This document shows, piece after piece, positions 35,232 to 45,389 of a stretch of DNA of 64,000 bases (position 1 is its first letter; each line of letters opens with the position of its first letter). The stretch is taken from assembly GCF_003967555.1 (NCBI RefSeq), contig NZ_BIFS01000001.1:4278001-4342000 (forward strand), written 5' to 3'. The translations under genes were made by a program, and so were the position numbers. This DNA comes from Dictyobacter kobayashii (GTDB lineage Bacteria > Chloroflexota > Ktedonobacteria > Ktedonobacterales > Ktedonobacteraceae). Below the pieces are notes generated by a model, which did no database searches, was not told the DNA's origin, and saw only the letters and a list, made by a program, of their open reading frames with translations.

Positions 35232-36542
35232 TCAAAGAGGACGAATCAAAACCTTATCGATGCGGCGGCCATCCATATCTACCACTTCAAACACAAAGTT
35301 ATCTATCGTCACCTTATCGCCACTCTTGGGAATGCGTCCCATATGGGTTAGCAGGAGACCCGCCAGGGTATGGTAATTGCGATGCTCTTCATCCTCCTTC
35401 AGCGGCATCCCGATCTTCTTGCGTACCACTTCGTGGTCGGTCATCGCATCTACCAGCCAGCTACCATCCTCGCGCTGTAGCATGGCATTATCCTCGGGCT
35501 GGTCATACTCATCCTGAATTTCTCCCACTAATTCTTCCAGCACATCTTCCAGCGTAACCAGGCCGGTAACCTGGCTGTACTCATCGATGACCAGGGCGAG
35601 ATGAATGCCTTTACGCCTGAAGGTTGTTAGTAGATCATCTACATGCTGGAACTCAGAGATAAAAAAGGCTGGACGGGCCAGGGCGCGTATATTCACCTCT
35701 TCATCTTGCTTATTGTCGGCTCGTGAACGTAGCAGATCTTTAGCATAGAGGACGCCTACTACATTATCTAACTCATTCTCGTACACTGGTAGGCGCGTAT
35801 AACCCGAGCTCATAAATTTTTCGATGACTTCAGAGAAAGGGGTGTGGACCTCGATCGCTACGATCTCTGTCCGTGGCATCATCACACTGCTTACCGTGCG
35901 ATCGGTAAAGCGAAAAACGCGATTGATGAACTCTTCCTCCTCGGATTCTACCGTTCCACTAACCGTGCCTTCGCGTGCCAGATAGACGATATCTTCTTCA
36001 GTAATGATCTCTTTTGTTCTCTTATACTGCCCAAGCACGCGTAGAATCAAATTAGTAGAAATGGTGAGCAAGGCAACAATGGGACCAGCAAATTTGGATA
36101 AGCGATCCATGAAAGGAGAGACTGCCAGGGCAATTTTTTCAGCCGATTGCAGGGCCAGCCGTTTGGGAGCCAGTTCACCCAGCACCAACGAAAAATAGGT
36201 GATAAACACGACCACGATGCCAAGTGCTATGGTATCGGCATAGGGCCTCAGGGTTGGAAAAGTGGCAATCCATTGTGAGAGAGGGGCGCTAACGCTGGCG
36301 CCACCAAACACAGAGGCCAGCGTACTGATCAACGTCATACCAATCTGCACGGTAGCCATAAAGCGATCAGGGTTTTCTGACAACAGTAGAGCCTGTTTGG
36401 CGCTTTTCTTGCCAGCATCAGCCTGTTGCTGTAACCGACTGCGACGCGCAGAGACAATAGCGATTTCAGAGGCTGCAAAAAAACTATTGGCCAGAATCAA
36501 TGCAAAAATAATGATTATTTCAAAACCGGCAACACCATTCAT
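35232..36542 (-). CDS. CNNM/CorC (HlyC) family membrane protein
   Basis: Probably a Mg2+ or other cation transporter. Residues 1-190 are the DUF21 membrane domain with about four helices (FEIIIIFALILANSFFAASE, GELAPKRLALQ). Two CBS domains cover about 205-325 (MMPRTEIVAIEVH, GYTRLPVYEN, VDDLLTTFRRKGIHLALVID, VTGLVTLEDVLEELVGEI). The CorC_HlyC domain ends the protein (DGSWLVDAMTDHEV, YHTLAGLLL). 436 residues, normal length. Called hemolysin in older annotation; that function is not supported here. Confidence 0.93.
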   Translation of the reverse strand: MNGVAGFEIIIIFALILANSFFAASEIAIVSARRSRLQQQADAGKKSAKQALLLSENPDRFMATVQIGMTLISTLASVFGGASVSAPLSQWIATFPTLRPYADTIALGIVVVFITYFSLVLGELAPKRLALQSAEKIALAVSPFMDRLSKFAGPIVALLTISTNLILRVLGQYKRTKEIITEEDIVYLAREGTVSGTVESEEEEFINRVFRFTDRTVSSVMMPRTEIVAIEVHTPFSEVIEKFMSSGYTRLPVYENELDNVVGVLYAKDLLRSRADNKQDEEVNIRALARPAFFISEFQHVDDLLTTFRRKGIHLALVIDEYSQVTGLVTLEDVLEELVGEIQDEYDQPEDNAMLQREDGSWLVDAMTDHEVVRKKIGMPLKEDEEHRNYHTLAGLLLTHMGRIPKSGDKVTIDNFVFEVVDMDGRRIDKVLIRPL

Positions 36543-36675
36543 CTTTCATCACCCTTTATTTTATTTGCTCTATTCATCACCCGCGATGTTAAAAATATTG
36601 CTTTCAGTGTACATCGAAACCAGAGATTGTAAAGTACAGGATAGTTATAATACGTTCCAATGGTTGAGAAAAGAT

Positions 36676-36773
36676 AAAATGGCTCGGGCGTGCGCATGCG
36701 CGCCCGAGCCATTTTACATATATGGTGCAGCAGGCGTGCCAGGCACGCCTGCTGCACCATATATGTAAAATGG
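36676..36773. repeat. Two overlapping long palindromes sharing one arm
   Basis: The first hairpin has 15-bp perfect arms (36676-36690 and 36701-36715, AAAATGGCTCGGGCG). The second is a 65-base palindrome with 32-bp perfect arms (36709-36740 and 36742-36773) around a single A; its core is GGCGTGCC/GGCACGCC. The CCATTTT at 36709-36715 belongs to both, so the two folds exclude each other. The remaining ~130 bases to the CNNM start must hold its promoter. Confidence 0.8.
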
Positions 36774-36806
36774 AAATTTGTGCTCAGGCAGTCTGTAACA
36801 CATAAT

Positions 36807-36844
36807 AAACAGATGCCGGGCGCGACAGCACCCGGCATCTGTTT
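36807..36844 (-). terminator. Terminator after etfD
   Basis: Perfect 14-bp stem AAACAGATGCCGGG / CCCGGCATCTGTTT with a 10-base loop, 14 bases after the etfD stop, followed by ATTATG on the minus strand. Confidence 0.75.
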
Positions 36845-36858
36845 TACTGATAACCCTG

Positions 36859-39008
36859 CTATTTTGTCTCGATCGCACGAGCAATAATCTCAGAGATATC
36901 CTCAACCTTCATTTTCTCTTCGGCCTCAACCCCTTTGACACCATCTTCAAACATGGTAATACAGAAAGGACAGCCAGCGGCCAGCACTTCCGCATTGGTT
37001 TCCAATGCTTCGTTGACACGTGTCTGATTGACGCGCTTGCCCACCTTCTCCTCCATCCAGACGCGACCGCCACCACCACCGCAGCAGAAGCTCTTATTGC
37101 GGTTACGCTGCATCTCTGTCACGCCGTTGCTATTCAAGACCGTCAGGACGCGCCGTGGCTCGTCGTAGGTGTCATTGTAGCGTCCGACATAACAGGGATC
37201 GTGATAGGTCAGCTTGCGCTTATCAAAGCCTTCCAGCAGCTTCAATTTCTCTTCGGCCATCAGTGAGTCAATGAAAACCGTATGGTGGACGACCTCATAA
37301 TTGCCGCCCAGTTGCGGATATTCATTTTTAATGGTATTGAAGCAGTGCGGGCAGGCAGTAATGATCGTGCGATGTTTGTTCGTGAGCGCCGTTGCGGTCG
37401 CCACTGCTGTCGCGGCCTCTGTCTGTTCCTTATCGCCATCGCCATTGCTGGTAGCTTTCGTATTAAAGCCATAGCCATTGAGGGTCTCAATGTTCTGCAT
37501 GGCCTGCATCTGCCAGAGATACTCATTACCGATACGGCGCGCGGGATCGCCGGTACAGGACTCTTCTGGTCCCAGGATCGCAAAGTCAACGTTGGCAGCT
37601 TTTAAGACCTTGGCCACCGAGGTTGCTACCTGCTGGTTACGGCGATCAAATGATCCCATACAGCCTACCCAGTAGAGTACCTCGGCCTCAGGATTTTCTC
37701 CCAGCAGAGGAATATCCAGGTCGGCGGCCCACTCAGCACGTTTGTCGTTGCTGATCTCCCAGGGATTGCCGTTGCGCTCGATATTATTGAATAGCGAGGT
37801 AACTTCCTGGGGGAAATCGCTCTCTTCCATCACTAACGAGCGGCGCATATCTACAATCTTCGGCACATGCTCGATGGAGACGGGACAGATTTCCATGCAG
37901 GCCATGCAGGTGGTACAGGACCAGAGCGCCTCCTTGGAGATAATGCCTCCGACCAGCGGCTCATGATGATCTTCTTTTTCTTCCGGCGTTTTATCAGCCG
38001 AGATGCCAGCAACTCCCAGTCTGTTATAGATTGAGTCCTGGCCGAGGATCTCGCCACTGCGTACGAAGAGTGCCTCTTTAACACCCAGAATAATCTCTTT
38101 GGGGTAGAGAGGTTTGCCTGTATTTAAGGCCGGACATACGGTGTTACAGCGTCCACACTCGGTACAGGCATAGCCATCGAGCAGCTGCTTCCAGGTAAAC
38201 TGCTCCACTTTTGAGACACCGTAATCTTCACGATCCTCCAGGTTCTCAATTAAAGGCAGTTCGCCCTTGGGCCTGTAGCTGCGGAAGAAAACATTGAACG
38301 GCGTCGCCATCAGATGCAGGTGTTTGGAGCGCGGTAGATAGATCAGGAAGCCAAGCACGGTAAGCATATGTAGCCACCAGAAGGTGCGATATGCTATGAC
38401 ATTGGTGCCCTGGCTGGCGTGACCAAGCAAAGGATAAAGGAATGCCCCGATGGGGGTCCAGGCCGCGCCGTTACTGGCCGCGTACTCAAAGCTCTCAACC
38501 AGCGCCAGTGTCAGAATGACCAGAAGGATCAGGCCTAGAATAATAAAACCATCCCATGGACCATGGAGAGAACTGTTGAGCTGCTTGGGGCGTACAATGC
38601 CACGGCGAATAGCAAAGACGATCAAGGCAAACATCACGAGCACGACAAATACATCCAGAACGATCGCAAAGATGCGATTATCGCCTAGGAAAGGTAAGGA
38701 GCCATTGAATGAGCCCAGAATTAAATTCAAGAGGCCAAACTGGATCAGGATAAAGCCCCAGAATGTAAAGAAGTGTGCTATACCCGGAATTGGATCGCGT
38801 AGTACACCGCTTTGTCCCAGCACAACCTTAAAGAAAGCACCGACCCGATCATTCATATGATCGGTACGGTTCTCGGGACGAGCTTTTTGCAGCAGGGTAA
38901 TCAATTTACCTGCCCGTATTCCGAAGAGAACCAGGGCTGCCACAAAAAGTAAGACAAAGAGCGTGGTACCGAGCCATCCCCGGTTGGCGAAATTGCAGGG
39001 GGAGTCAT
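36859..39008 (-). CDS. EtfD-like membrane (Fe-S) oxidoreductase; reading frame broken at its start
   Basis: Likely passes electrons from EtfAB to menaquinone. About six membrane helices fill residues 1-230 (LFFVLLFVAALVLFG-type, FTFWGFILIQFGLLNLILGS). Two 4Fe-4S clusters follow (CTECGRCNTVCP, CTTCMACMEICP), then two CCG domains (YWVGCMGSFDRRNQQ with EESCTGDP, HDPCYVGRYN with CCGGGGGRVW). The long frame begins at 38943 without an ATG or SD. One extra G in the G5 at 38998-39002 (+ strand) joins it to the ATG at 39008 preceded by CGGAGG, reading MTPPCNFANRGWLGTTL. It follows etfB-etfA. Confidence 0.88.
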
Positions 39009-39125
39009 ATGTGAACCTCCGTTGGTTGGGGCATCGTAGGTGCGGCCTTTATGGCCGTTTTTACCAACTATGTGCCCTGTTTGAGGATGCGTATCTATGG
39101 ATACGTTAAACGAAAGAAACAGGAG

Positions 39126-39161
39126 ATACCATGGATGCCGTGATCAGACCATCCATGGTAT
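39126..39161 (-). terminator. Hairpin between etfA and etfD
   Basis: ATACCATGGATG and its exact complement form a 12-bp stem with a 12-base loop, 22 bases after the etfA stop. No strong T-run, so it may only partly stop transcription into etfD. Confidence 0.5.
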
Positions 39162-39183
39162 AACTGTTGTTTCGCTTAGCGCC

Positions 39184-40148
39184 TCAGGCTTTCCGGCGTT
39201 TGATTTCGTTGGTGAGCTGGGGCAGGATGGATACGGCATCGCCGATCACACCCAGGTCGGCGACCGCAAAGATGGGTGCATGCTCATCTTTGTTGATCGC
39301 GACAATATATTTTGACCCCTTCATACCTGCCAGGTGTTGAATCGCTCCGCTAATGCCTGCCGCCACATAGAGCGTCGGCTTCACGGTTTTTCCGGTTTGT
39401 CCTACCTGATAACTATAGGGCAACCAGCCAGCATCAACAATGGCGCGTGTCGCTCCGGGGGCACCATCCAGGACTGCTGCCAGTTCTTCAACATAATGGA
39501 AGTTCTCGGCTTTGCCCAGGCCACGGCCGCCGCTGACGACTACATTTGCATCTTCGAGTGCCGGCCCCTCGCTCTTGACCTCTACGGTCTCGAGGACCTT
39601 GATAGTCTGAGCTGCCGCGCTCACAGTTGCGTTGATGGTTTCAATCTCAGCGCTACGTCCGCTATATTGCTCAACTCCAAATGCCTTTGGTCGTGTCAGG
39701 ACAATGCCGGGCCGCTGCTGCGTAAGTGTGGCTGTCACCACGGTCTCACCACCCCAGGGTACGGTTACCTTTACTCCATCATCCCGAGTGCCAGGTCTGT
39801 GGCATCGGTGATCAGGCCCATACCGCTACGCACGCTTAAGCGGGCGGCGATATCGCGCAGATCATAGGTTGTTGGTAGCAAGATCAGTGTAGGTTGATAC
39901 TGTTGGAGGAGCTGGCTGACCGTCTCTACCGCTGGCAGGGTCAGATAGTTATCATAAACCGCATCGGAATGGACATAGACCTTTTCGGCGCCATACTCGC
40001 CCAGTGTGGGAGCCACCGCGGCGGCTGCACTGCCCAGAACGACAGCTTCAGCGCGACCAAGTTTAGCGGCTTTGCCCAGTACTTCCAATGATGAGCGTAC
40101 CGGGGCGCCACCCTCCAGCTCTACCAGAACCCAAATAGTATTTGCCAT
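39184..40148 (-). CDS. etfA: Electron transfer flavoprotein alpha subunit; reading frame broken
   Basis: FAD-carrying subunit of the EtfAB heterodimer. The N-terminal frame (40148 to about 39784) reads MANTIWVLVELEGG ... GLITDATDLALG. The C-terminal frame carries the FAD-binding region (VVVSGGRGLGKAENFHYVEE, GWLPYSYQVGQTGKTVKPTL, GSKYIVAINKDEHAPIFAVA). Adding one C to the CCC at 39783-39785 (+ strand) joins them through GDDGVKVTVPWGGETVVTAT, giving about 321 residues. It starts ten bases after etfB. The two frames should be read as one gene. Confidence 0.93.
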
Positions 40149-40158
40149 AATCTACCTC

Positions 40159-40944
40159 CTAGAGTAACTGGTAACGCTGTAGAAACTCTGCAATCTGCTG
40201 AGCGGCGTTGCCATCGTCTTTGATGATTTGACCAGCGGCGCGCGCCTCGGCGGTGCCAATGGTCAGCACTTGCTCACGTGCTCCAGCCTCACCAACCTGC
40301 GAGGCTTCCAGGCCCAGGTCAGCCAGACTCATCTGGGTGTACGGCTTCTTTTTTGCTCCCATAATACCCTTCATGGTTGGATAAATAGCCTCGAAGGAGC
40401 CACTGGCGATAGTAATCACCGCGGGCAGAGAGCTTTCGACGGTTTGATAACCTTTGGGGATGACGCGTTTGATGACAGCTTTCTGGCCTTCGATATTTAC
40501 TTCGCGGGCGAAGGTCAATTGTGGGATACCCAGGAATTCTGCGATGCCACCGGGCACCATACCGGTATAACCATCTGTGCTCTCAGTGGAGCAGAAAACC
40601 AGGTCAGCGCCTTCTTTTTTGAGGGCTGCGGCCAGTACACGGGCGGTACCGACTGCATCCGAGCCAGCCAGTGCGGGATCGGTAATCAGGATCGCGCGAT
40701 CCGCTCCCATGGCCAGGGCTCTGCGCATAGCTTCTTGCGCGCTGGCTGGACCCATACAGAGTGCTACCAGTTCGCTGTTGCCAACCTTGTCGCGTAGTTT
40801 GATCGCTGCAGAAATTGTGCTTTCATCGCCAGGATCTAAGACAAGTGAAACGCCACTGCGTACAAGTCGTTTCGTATTAGGATCAAGTTTACTTACATTA
40901 GTATTTGGATCAGGTACCTGTTTTATGCAAACAAACATCTTCAT
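40159..40944 (-). CDS. etfB: Electron transfer flavoprotein beta subunit
   Basis: AMP-binding subunit of EtfAB. 261 residues, complete: CIKQVPDPNTNVSKLDPNTK, LDPGDESTISAAIKL, the helix ALAMGADRAILITDPALAGSD-type segment, the signature region REVNIEGQKAVIKRVIPKGY, and the long C-terminal arm. First gene of etfB-etfA-etfD. Partner dehydrogenases include the acyl-CoA dehydrogenase 7 kb away. Confidence 0.96.
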   Translation of the reverse strand: MKMFVCIKQVPDPNTNVSKLDPNTKRLVRSGVSLVLDPGDESTISAAIKLRDKVGNSELVALCMGPASAQEAMRRALAMGADRAILITDPALAGSDAVGTARVLAAALKKEGADLVFCSTESTDGYTGMVPGGIAEFLGIPQLTFAREVNIEGQKAVIKRVIPKGYQTVESSLPAVITIASGSFEAIYPTMKGIMGAKKKPYTQMSLADLGLEASQVGEAGAREQVLTIGTAEARAAGQIIKDDGNAAQQIAEFLQRYQLL

Positions 40945-41209
40945 TGTATATCGCCTCGTCTTCTGTTGTGGTGGACGTAGGATATAAGAGAAACTACATT
41001 GTTCCCCGAGCTATCTTATTGTACCTGTCAAAAAAATAGAGTGTCAATATAACTGGCTAACAGATCCCCAATGTTATTCGACGGCTTTTCCTTTGCTGGT
41101 AGATAAGAAGCGTCTGTAGTGCACTCTTTAGTTATCTTCTTATATATATAGCAGATTTTTGCAGGTGTTGACCAGCGCGACAGTATGGCGTCGCTTCTTT
41201 TATTGCTAT

Positions 41210-41286
41210 TGCCGCCTGCGGCGGCGGTTGGGGTTTATGTGGTGGGAAGTGTGCGGCGGCGGCCGCACACTTCCCACCACATAAAC
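41210..41286. repeat. Palindromic repeat element, copy 1
   Basis: A GC-rich head (GCCGCCTGCGGCGGC, itself a hairpin) and GGTTGGGG lead into a palindrome with 25-bp perfect arms (41233-41257 and 41262-41286) and a 4-base loop; the arm contains TATGTGGTGGGAAG. The same head-plus-palindrome plan occurs at 48918-48995 and 50649-50704. It lies in the 516-base gap between divergent etfB and the aldo/keto reductase; the rest of that gap shows no gene. Confidence 0.75.
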
Positions 41287-41460
41287 AAAGAATGAGAGGG
41301 GGGTCCGTTCGTGCGTTTGATGGTGATGTGTCTGTGTTCTGGTATCAGCAAGAGGAAGCTCTGCGGTTGCTGGGAGGGTGTTTGCGGCTTATGCATTGAA
41401 TGCGATAAGATAAGGTGGATACGGAAAGATGGAAATAAGTAGTTTGTTGATGGAGGAAAT

Positions 41461-42417
41461 ATGCAGACAAGACATTTTGGCAATACTGATATGGAGATTA
41501 CGACGCTGGGTCTGGGTACGTTTGCCCTGGGTGGCGAAGGCTGGCCCGCCGCGTGGGGTCCACAGGACGACAATGAATCGGTTGCTACCATCCATCGGGC
41601 TCTTGAGCTTGGCATTAATTGGATCGATACCGCCGCTGTCTATGGGTTTGGCCATGCGGAGGAGATTGTGGCTCGTGCCTTGAAAGGTCGTAGTGAGCGC
41701 CCATTTATTTTTACCAAGTGTTCGCGCCGCCCTACCGGGGATGGGAAGATCCAGGGTAGCCTGAAGGCTGCGTCTATTCGTGAGGAGGTCGAGGAGAGCC
41801 TGCGTCGTCTGCAGGTTGATGTGATCGATCTCTATCAGATTCATTGGCCTAACCCTGATGAGGATATTGAAGAAGGTTGGACTACGCTGGCGGAGCTAAA
41901 GGCCGAGGGTAAGGTACGCCATATTGGTGTCTCCAATTTCAATGTCAATCAATTGGAGCGCGCCTACAAGATTGCGCCGGTGAGCTCATTACAGCCTCCT
42001 TATTCGTTGCTGCGGCGCGATATCGAAAAGGATGTGTTGGATTTTTGCTTGCAACACAATATCGGCGTGATCGTGTATTCGCCAATGGCCTCGGGCCTGC
42101 TAACCGGTAAGTGGAACGTGCAGCGTGTACAAAACCTGCCGGATACCGACTGGCGCAAGCGTAGCGCAGATTATCAGGAGCCGCGTCTCTATCGTAATCT
42201 CGCGCTGGCAAAGTTACTGCAGACGATTGGACATGGACATGGTCGCTCTGCTGGCGAGGTAGCGATTGCCTGGACCCTGCGCCATCCCGCTGTCACGGCC
42301 GCGATTGTGGGTGGCCGCCATCCCGGACAGGTGGATGAGATCATTGGTGCCGGTGATTTTCGTTTAAGTGAGCAAGAGATCGCTCAGATCGAAGATTTTG
42401 CGCAGAAAAATCAGTAG
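41461..42417 (+). CDS. Aldo/keto reductase
   Basis: NADPH-dependent oxidoreductase with a TIM barrel. The catalytic tetrad is visible: Asp56 and Tyr61 (WIDTAAVYGFGHAEE), Lys86 (FIFTKCSR) and His128 (DLYQIHWPNPD). The family sequence KVRHIGVSNFNVNQLERA and the C-terminal ALTLRHPAVTA-type cofactor region are present. 318 residues. SD GGAGG precedes the ATG. Resembles YccK/IolS-type reductases; the substrate is unknown. Confidence 0.92.
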   Translation: MQTRHFGNTDMEITTLGLGTFALGGEGWPAAWGPQDDNESVATIHRALELGINWIDTAAVYGFGHAEEIVARALKGRSERPFIFTKCSRRPTGDGKIQGSLKAASIREEVEESLRRLQVDVIDLYQIHWPNPDEDIEEGWTTLAELKAEGKVRHIGVSNFNVNQLERAYKIAPVSSLQPPYSLLRRDIEKDVLDFCLQHNIGVIVYSPMASGLLTGKWNVQRVQNLPDTDWRKRSADYQEPRLYRNLALAKLLQTIGHGHGRSAGEVAIAWTLRHPAVTAAIVGGRHPGQVDEIIGAGDFRLSEQEIAQIEDFAQKNQ

Positions 42418-42425
42418 CGTGACAG

Positions 42426-42454
42426 GGCCGTGGGAAGCATAATATTCCACGGCC
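42426..42454. terminator. Bidirectional terminator between convergent genes
   Basis: GGCCGTGG/CCACGGCC stem with a 13-base loop, nine bases after the aldo/keto reductase stop. The + side is followed by TCCTTATATTT; the minus-strand gene ends at 42493. Confidence 0.55.
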
Positions 42455-42492
42455 TCCTTATATTTAGAAATATTCTATATATTTGGAATATG

Positions 42493-43176
42493 CTATTTAG
42501 CTTGTTGGCGAGCCAGGAAACTGGCGGCGACAGCCACAAAACCCGCCACGAAGAGCGGTCCACTGATACTGGCGCTATGAAGGGTAAATAAAAGCAACAG
42601 GCTGATAATCTCAATGAGGACACCGCCAACCAGGAGCAATACCACTGCCAGTGAAGATTTCTCAAAGGATCGGCGTACCTGCTCACGGTTATAAACCGGT
42701 CCCGTCTGCTCTGCTGTGTCCTGGATTTGTTCTGTGGCTGGTGCATCCGCCTCGGCTGTTGTTTCAGTTGCTGGCGTGGTCGCTGATTGCGTGCCAGGTG
42801 TAGTTGCCAGGCGCAAGGCCTCATAGAGGAATTCACTTTTCTGGCGTGGCGTCCGAATATACACATTGCGGTGACCATCGCTCACCAGGATCTCGCGGAA
42901 AACCGGTTCATAGTTTTTCTCACGCCACGTTACTGTACGTAGATCTGCCAGATTAAGTGCATCCATAAAGATGCGCTCGCGTGGAAAACCGCGATAATAA
43001 TAGCCTATAACACGTTGATTGGTCACGATCACATCGCATGCCGTACTATGGCTACTCTGTCCGCCATCCCAGATGGCAGGTAGAGCCAGAATGGGCTCCT
43101 CCCCGGGCTGCATCTGTGCTTGTAGTCCCTTCAGACGCTGAAAAATTTTAGCTGCTGCTGTGGTTGTATTCGGCAT
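42493..43176 (-). CDS. Membrane protein with PH-like N-terminal domain, unknown function
   Basis: Residues about 20-125 resemble a bacterial PH-like (YdbT/SHOCT-neighbour) domain: LALPAIWDGG, DVIVTNQRVIGYYYRGF, RIFMDALNLADLRTVTW, REILVSDGHRNVYIRTPRQK. An Ala/Thr/Glu-rich linker follows, then two membrane helices at the C-terminus (AVVLLLVGGVLIEIISLLLL and LFVAGFVAVAASFLA). No enzymatic motif. It converges with the aldo/keto reductase and diverges from the GNAT gene. Confidence 0.65.
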   Translation of the reverse strand: MPNTTTAAAKIFQRLKGLQAQMQPGEEPILALPAIWDGGQSSHSTACDVIVTNQRVIGYYYRGFPRERIFMDALNLADLRTVTWREKNYEPVFREILVSDGHRNVYIRTPRQKSEFLYEALRLATTPGTQSATTPATETTAEADAPATEQIQDTAEQTGPVYNREQVRRSFEKSSLAVVLLLVGGVLIEIISLLLLFTLHSASISGPLFVAGFVAVAASFLARQQAK

Positions 43177-43312
43177 GCTACACCGGAACCTTTCTTATTT
43201 CTGCCAAGATTATAGCATGCATGTTATTAAAAGCAATCGGGAAACGCCGCTGGCTTTACCACCACGTCTCAGCGGTGTTTATGCTGGTATATATGATGGA
43301 AGGAAACCTATC

Positions 43313-43837
43313 ATGACGATAACAGTCAGGGCAGCCACTCTACAGGATGTTGAGGGCATCGCCCGCGTCCATGTGGATACCTGGCGTACAACCTATCGCG
43401 GCTTGATACCAGATGCCTATCTGGATAATCTGACGTATGAGCCCCGCCAAAGGATGTGGAATCAGATACTGGGTACTCCTGGTAGTCAGAATTTGACTTT
43501 TGTTGCTGTGGATGAGGCAGGGCAGATTGTGGGTTTCATTAACGGTGGCCCTGAGCGTGAAAATGATCCTTTCTATCAGAGTGAGCTCTATGCCATTTAT
43601 ATTCTGGCCAGCCAGCATGGCCATGGCACTGGTCGTGTGCTGGTACGTACCCTGGCTCAGAGCCTCATCCAGTCAGGGTTTACTAATATGCTCGTCTGGG
43701 TGCTGGCAGGTAATCCAGCGACTCAATTTTATCAACGCCTGGGTGCTCAGTATGTGACCGCAAAACCGGTTCAAATTGGTGGTGCAGATCTGCAAGAGTT
43801 CGCTTATGGCTGGCCAGATCTACAGGTCCTTCTATAA
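43313..43837 (+). CDS. GNAT family N-acetyltransferase
   Basis: Acetyl-CoA-dependent transferase. The start VRAATLQDVEGIARVHVDTW and TYRGLIPDAYLDNL are typical of a large GNAT subgroup. The acetyl-CoA pyrophosphate loop is QHGHGTGRVLV and motif B is NPATQFYQRLGA. 174 residues from the ATG at 43313, preceded by GGAAGGA; the frame is open further but without a good SD. Substrate unknown. Confidence 0.88.
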   Translation: MTITVRAATLQDVEGIARVHVDTWRTTYRGLIPDAYLDNLTYEPRQRMWNQILGTPGSQNLTFVAVDEAGQIVGFINGGPERENDPFYQSELYAIYILASQHGHGTGRVLVRTLAQSLIQSGFTNMLVWVLAGNPATQFYQRLGAQYVTAKPVQIGGADLQEFAYGWPDLQVLL

Positions 43838-44024
43838 TTAATCCAGCAAGATTTTTCAACTTTCAAGCAGAGGCATCAAAAAAATTTTATGTTCCATTAT
43901 TCTTGTTGCTGACTTTGTTGTTATGAAACGAAGCTACTAGAATATCAGTATCATAAGGTGTGAAGATGGAATTTAGAAGTTGTTCAATAGTGAGACAACG
44001 TGTTTAATATCGAGGATAACCCCC

Positions 44025-45389
44025 ATGATGCCTGATTTACTTGCAGCACGTGCCCAGATGGGTACCTCGCTGGCCTTCCACATCATTTTTTCTGTACTTG
44101 GCGTTGGTGTACCTCTCATGCTTTGTATTTCGGAGGGGTTAGCACTGCGTACAAAAAATCCTGTCTGGATGATGTTGACACGTCGTTGGGCCAGGGCTGC
44201 CGCGATCCTGTTTGCGATTGGCGCGGTCTCCGGCACCATCCTTTCATTTGAGCTGGGTTTGCTCTGGCCCACCTATACACGCTTTGCCGGGGCGGTGGTA
44301 GGATTGCCCTTTTTACTGGAGGGTTTTGCCTTTTTTACGGAAGCTATCTTCCTTGGTCTCTATCTTTATGGCTGGGATCGACTCTCGGCCAGGGCACACT
44401 GGCTCTGTTCTTTTCCAATTTGGATCAGTGGTATGGCCTCGGCCTGGTTTATTGTGAGCGCCAACTCCTGGATGAATACACCGGCAGGTTTTGTGATCAA
44501 AAATGGTAAAGTTGTGGATATTAATCCCTATCAGGCCATTTTTAATCCCAGCACGCCTTTTGAAACAGTTCATATGATCCTGGCCAGTTATGTGGCCACT
44601 GGATTTGGCATGGCCGCCGTATATGCGTTCGCTTATCTACGTGGTAAGCGCGATGAATATTATCGCAAGGGTTTGATGCTGGCTATGATTCTGGCCTTAG
44701 TGGCAACCCCATTGCAACTTATCAGTGGTGATTTCAATGCCCGCTTCCTCTACGTCTATCAACCGGTTAAGTTCGCTGCCATGGAGGGTGTCTTTAGAAC
44801 TCAGAGTGGTGCCCCGATCTCTATTGGTGGTCTGGCTGATCCCAGTACTGGCCAGGTCAAATATGCTTTAGAGATTCCTGATGCCTTGAGTGTGCTGGCT
44901 GACTATAATCCAAATACAGTTGTCAAAGGCCTGGATCAATTTCCACGCGAGGACTGGCCAAACTCCACCCTCGTCCATACCTCATTTGATGGTATGGTTG
45001 GTAGCGGCATGTTTGCGCTCCTGGTCGCGCTAGTTTTCTGGGGCCTGTTTCTTTTGAAGAAGCGCACCTTGCCGAGCAATCGATGGCTGTTATGGGGCGT
45101 CATCCTGGCTGGCCCTCTCTCCTTCCTGGCGGTTGAGCTGGGCTGGATGGTAACCGAACTCGGACGCCAACCGTGGACCATTTATGGGTACCTGCGTACG
45201 AAGGATGCTGTAACAACCGCGCCTTTACTGAATGTCAGCTTTCTGGTCTTTTCGCTCATTTACGTCCTTTTAGCTGTTGCACTGATCTGGTTGCTGCTGA
45301 AAGTAGCTCGTCGCCCGTTGCCACAGGTCACCCTTTCTGAAGAAGGCTATGATGTGAAGGAGCCTGAGATAGAAAAGGTTGGTGTCTAA
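44025..45389 (+). CDS. cydA: Cytochrome bd-type quinol oxidase subunit I
   Basis: Catalytic subunit of the high-affinity bd oxidase in the membrane. About nine helices; MGTSLAFHIIFSVLGVGVPL carries the heme b595 ligand histidine, and the diagnostic GRQPWTIYGYLRT is near residue 365. The Q-loop is of the short type. About 454 residues from ATG 44025 (MMPDLLAARAQ), which has GAGGAT upstream; the frame is open 15 codons further. cydB starts directly after the stop codon, so the two are co-translated. Confidence 0.95.
   Translation: MMPDLLAARAQMGTSLAFHIIFSVLGVGVPLMLCISEGLALRTKNPVWMMLTRRWARAAAILFAIGAVSGTILSFELGLLWPTYTRFAGAVVGLPFLLEGFAFFTEAIFLGLYLYGWDRLSARAHWLCSFPIWISGMASAWFIVSANSWMNTPAGFVIKNGKVVDINPYQAIFNPSTPFETVHMILASYVATGFGMAAVYAFAYLRGKRDEYYRKGLMLAMILALVATPLQLISGDFNARFLYVYQPVKFAAMEGVFRTQSGAPISIGGLADPSTGQVKYALEIPDALSVLADYNPNTVVKGLDQFPREDWPNSTLVHTSFDGMVGSGMFALLVALVFWGLFLLKKRTLPSNRWLLWGVILAGPLSFLAVELGWMVTELGRQPWTIYGYLRTKDAVTTAPLLNVSFLVFSLIYVLLAVALIWLLLKVARRPLPQVTLSEEGYDVKEPEIEKVGV

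Noticed and set aside
36539..36905. Several short frames through the palindromes near 36.7 kb
   Set aside because: They read through perfect inverted repeats on both strands, giving mirror-image peptides, and have no SD.
41235..41844. Minus-strand frames opposite the start of the aldo/keto reductase
   Set aside because: They overlap the palindromic repeat and the conserved reductase on the other strand and have no SD.
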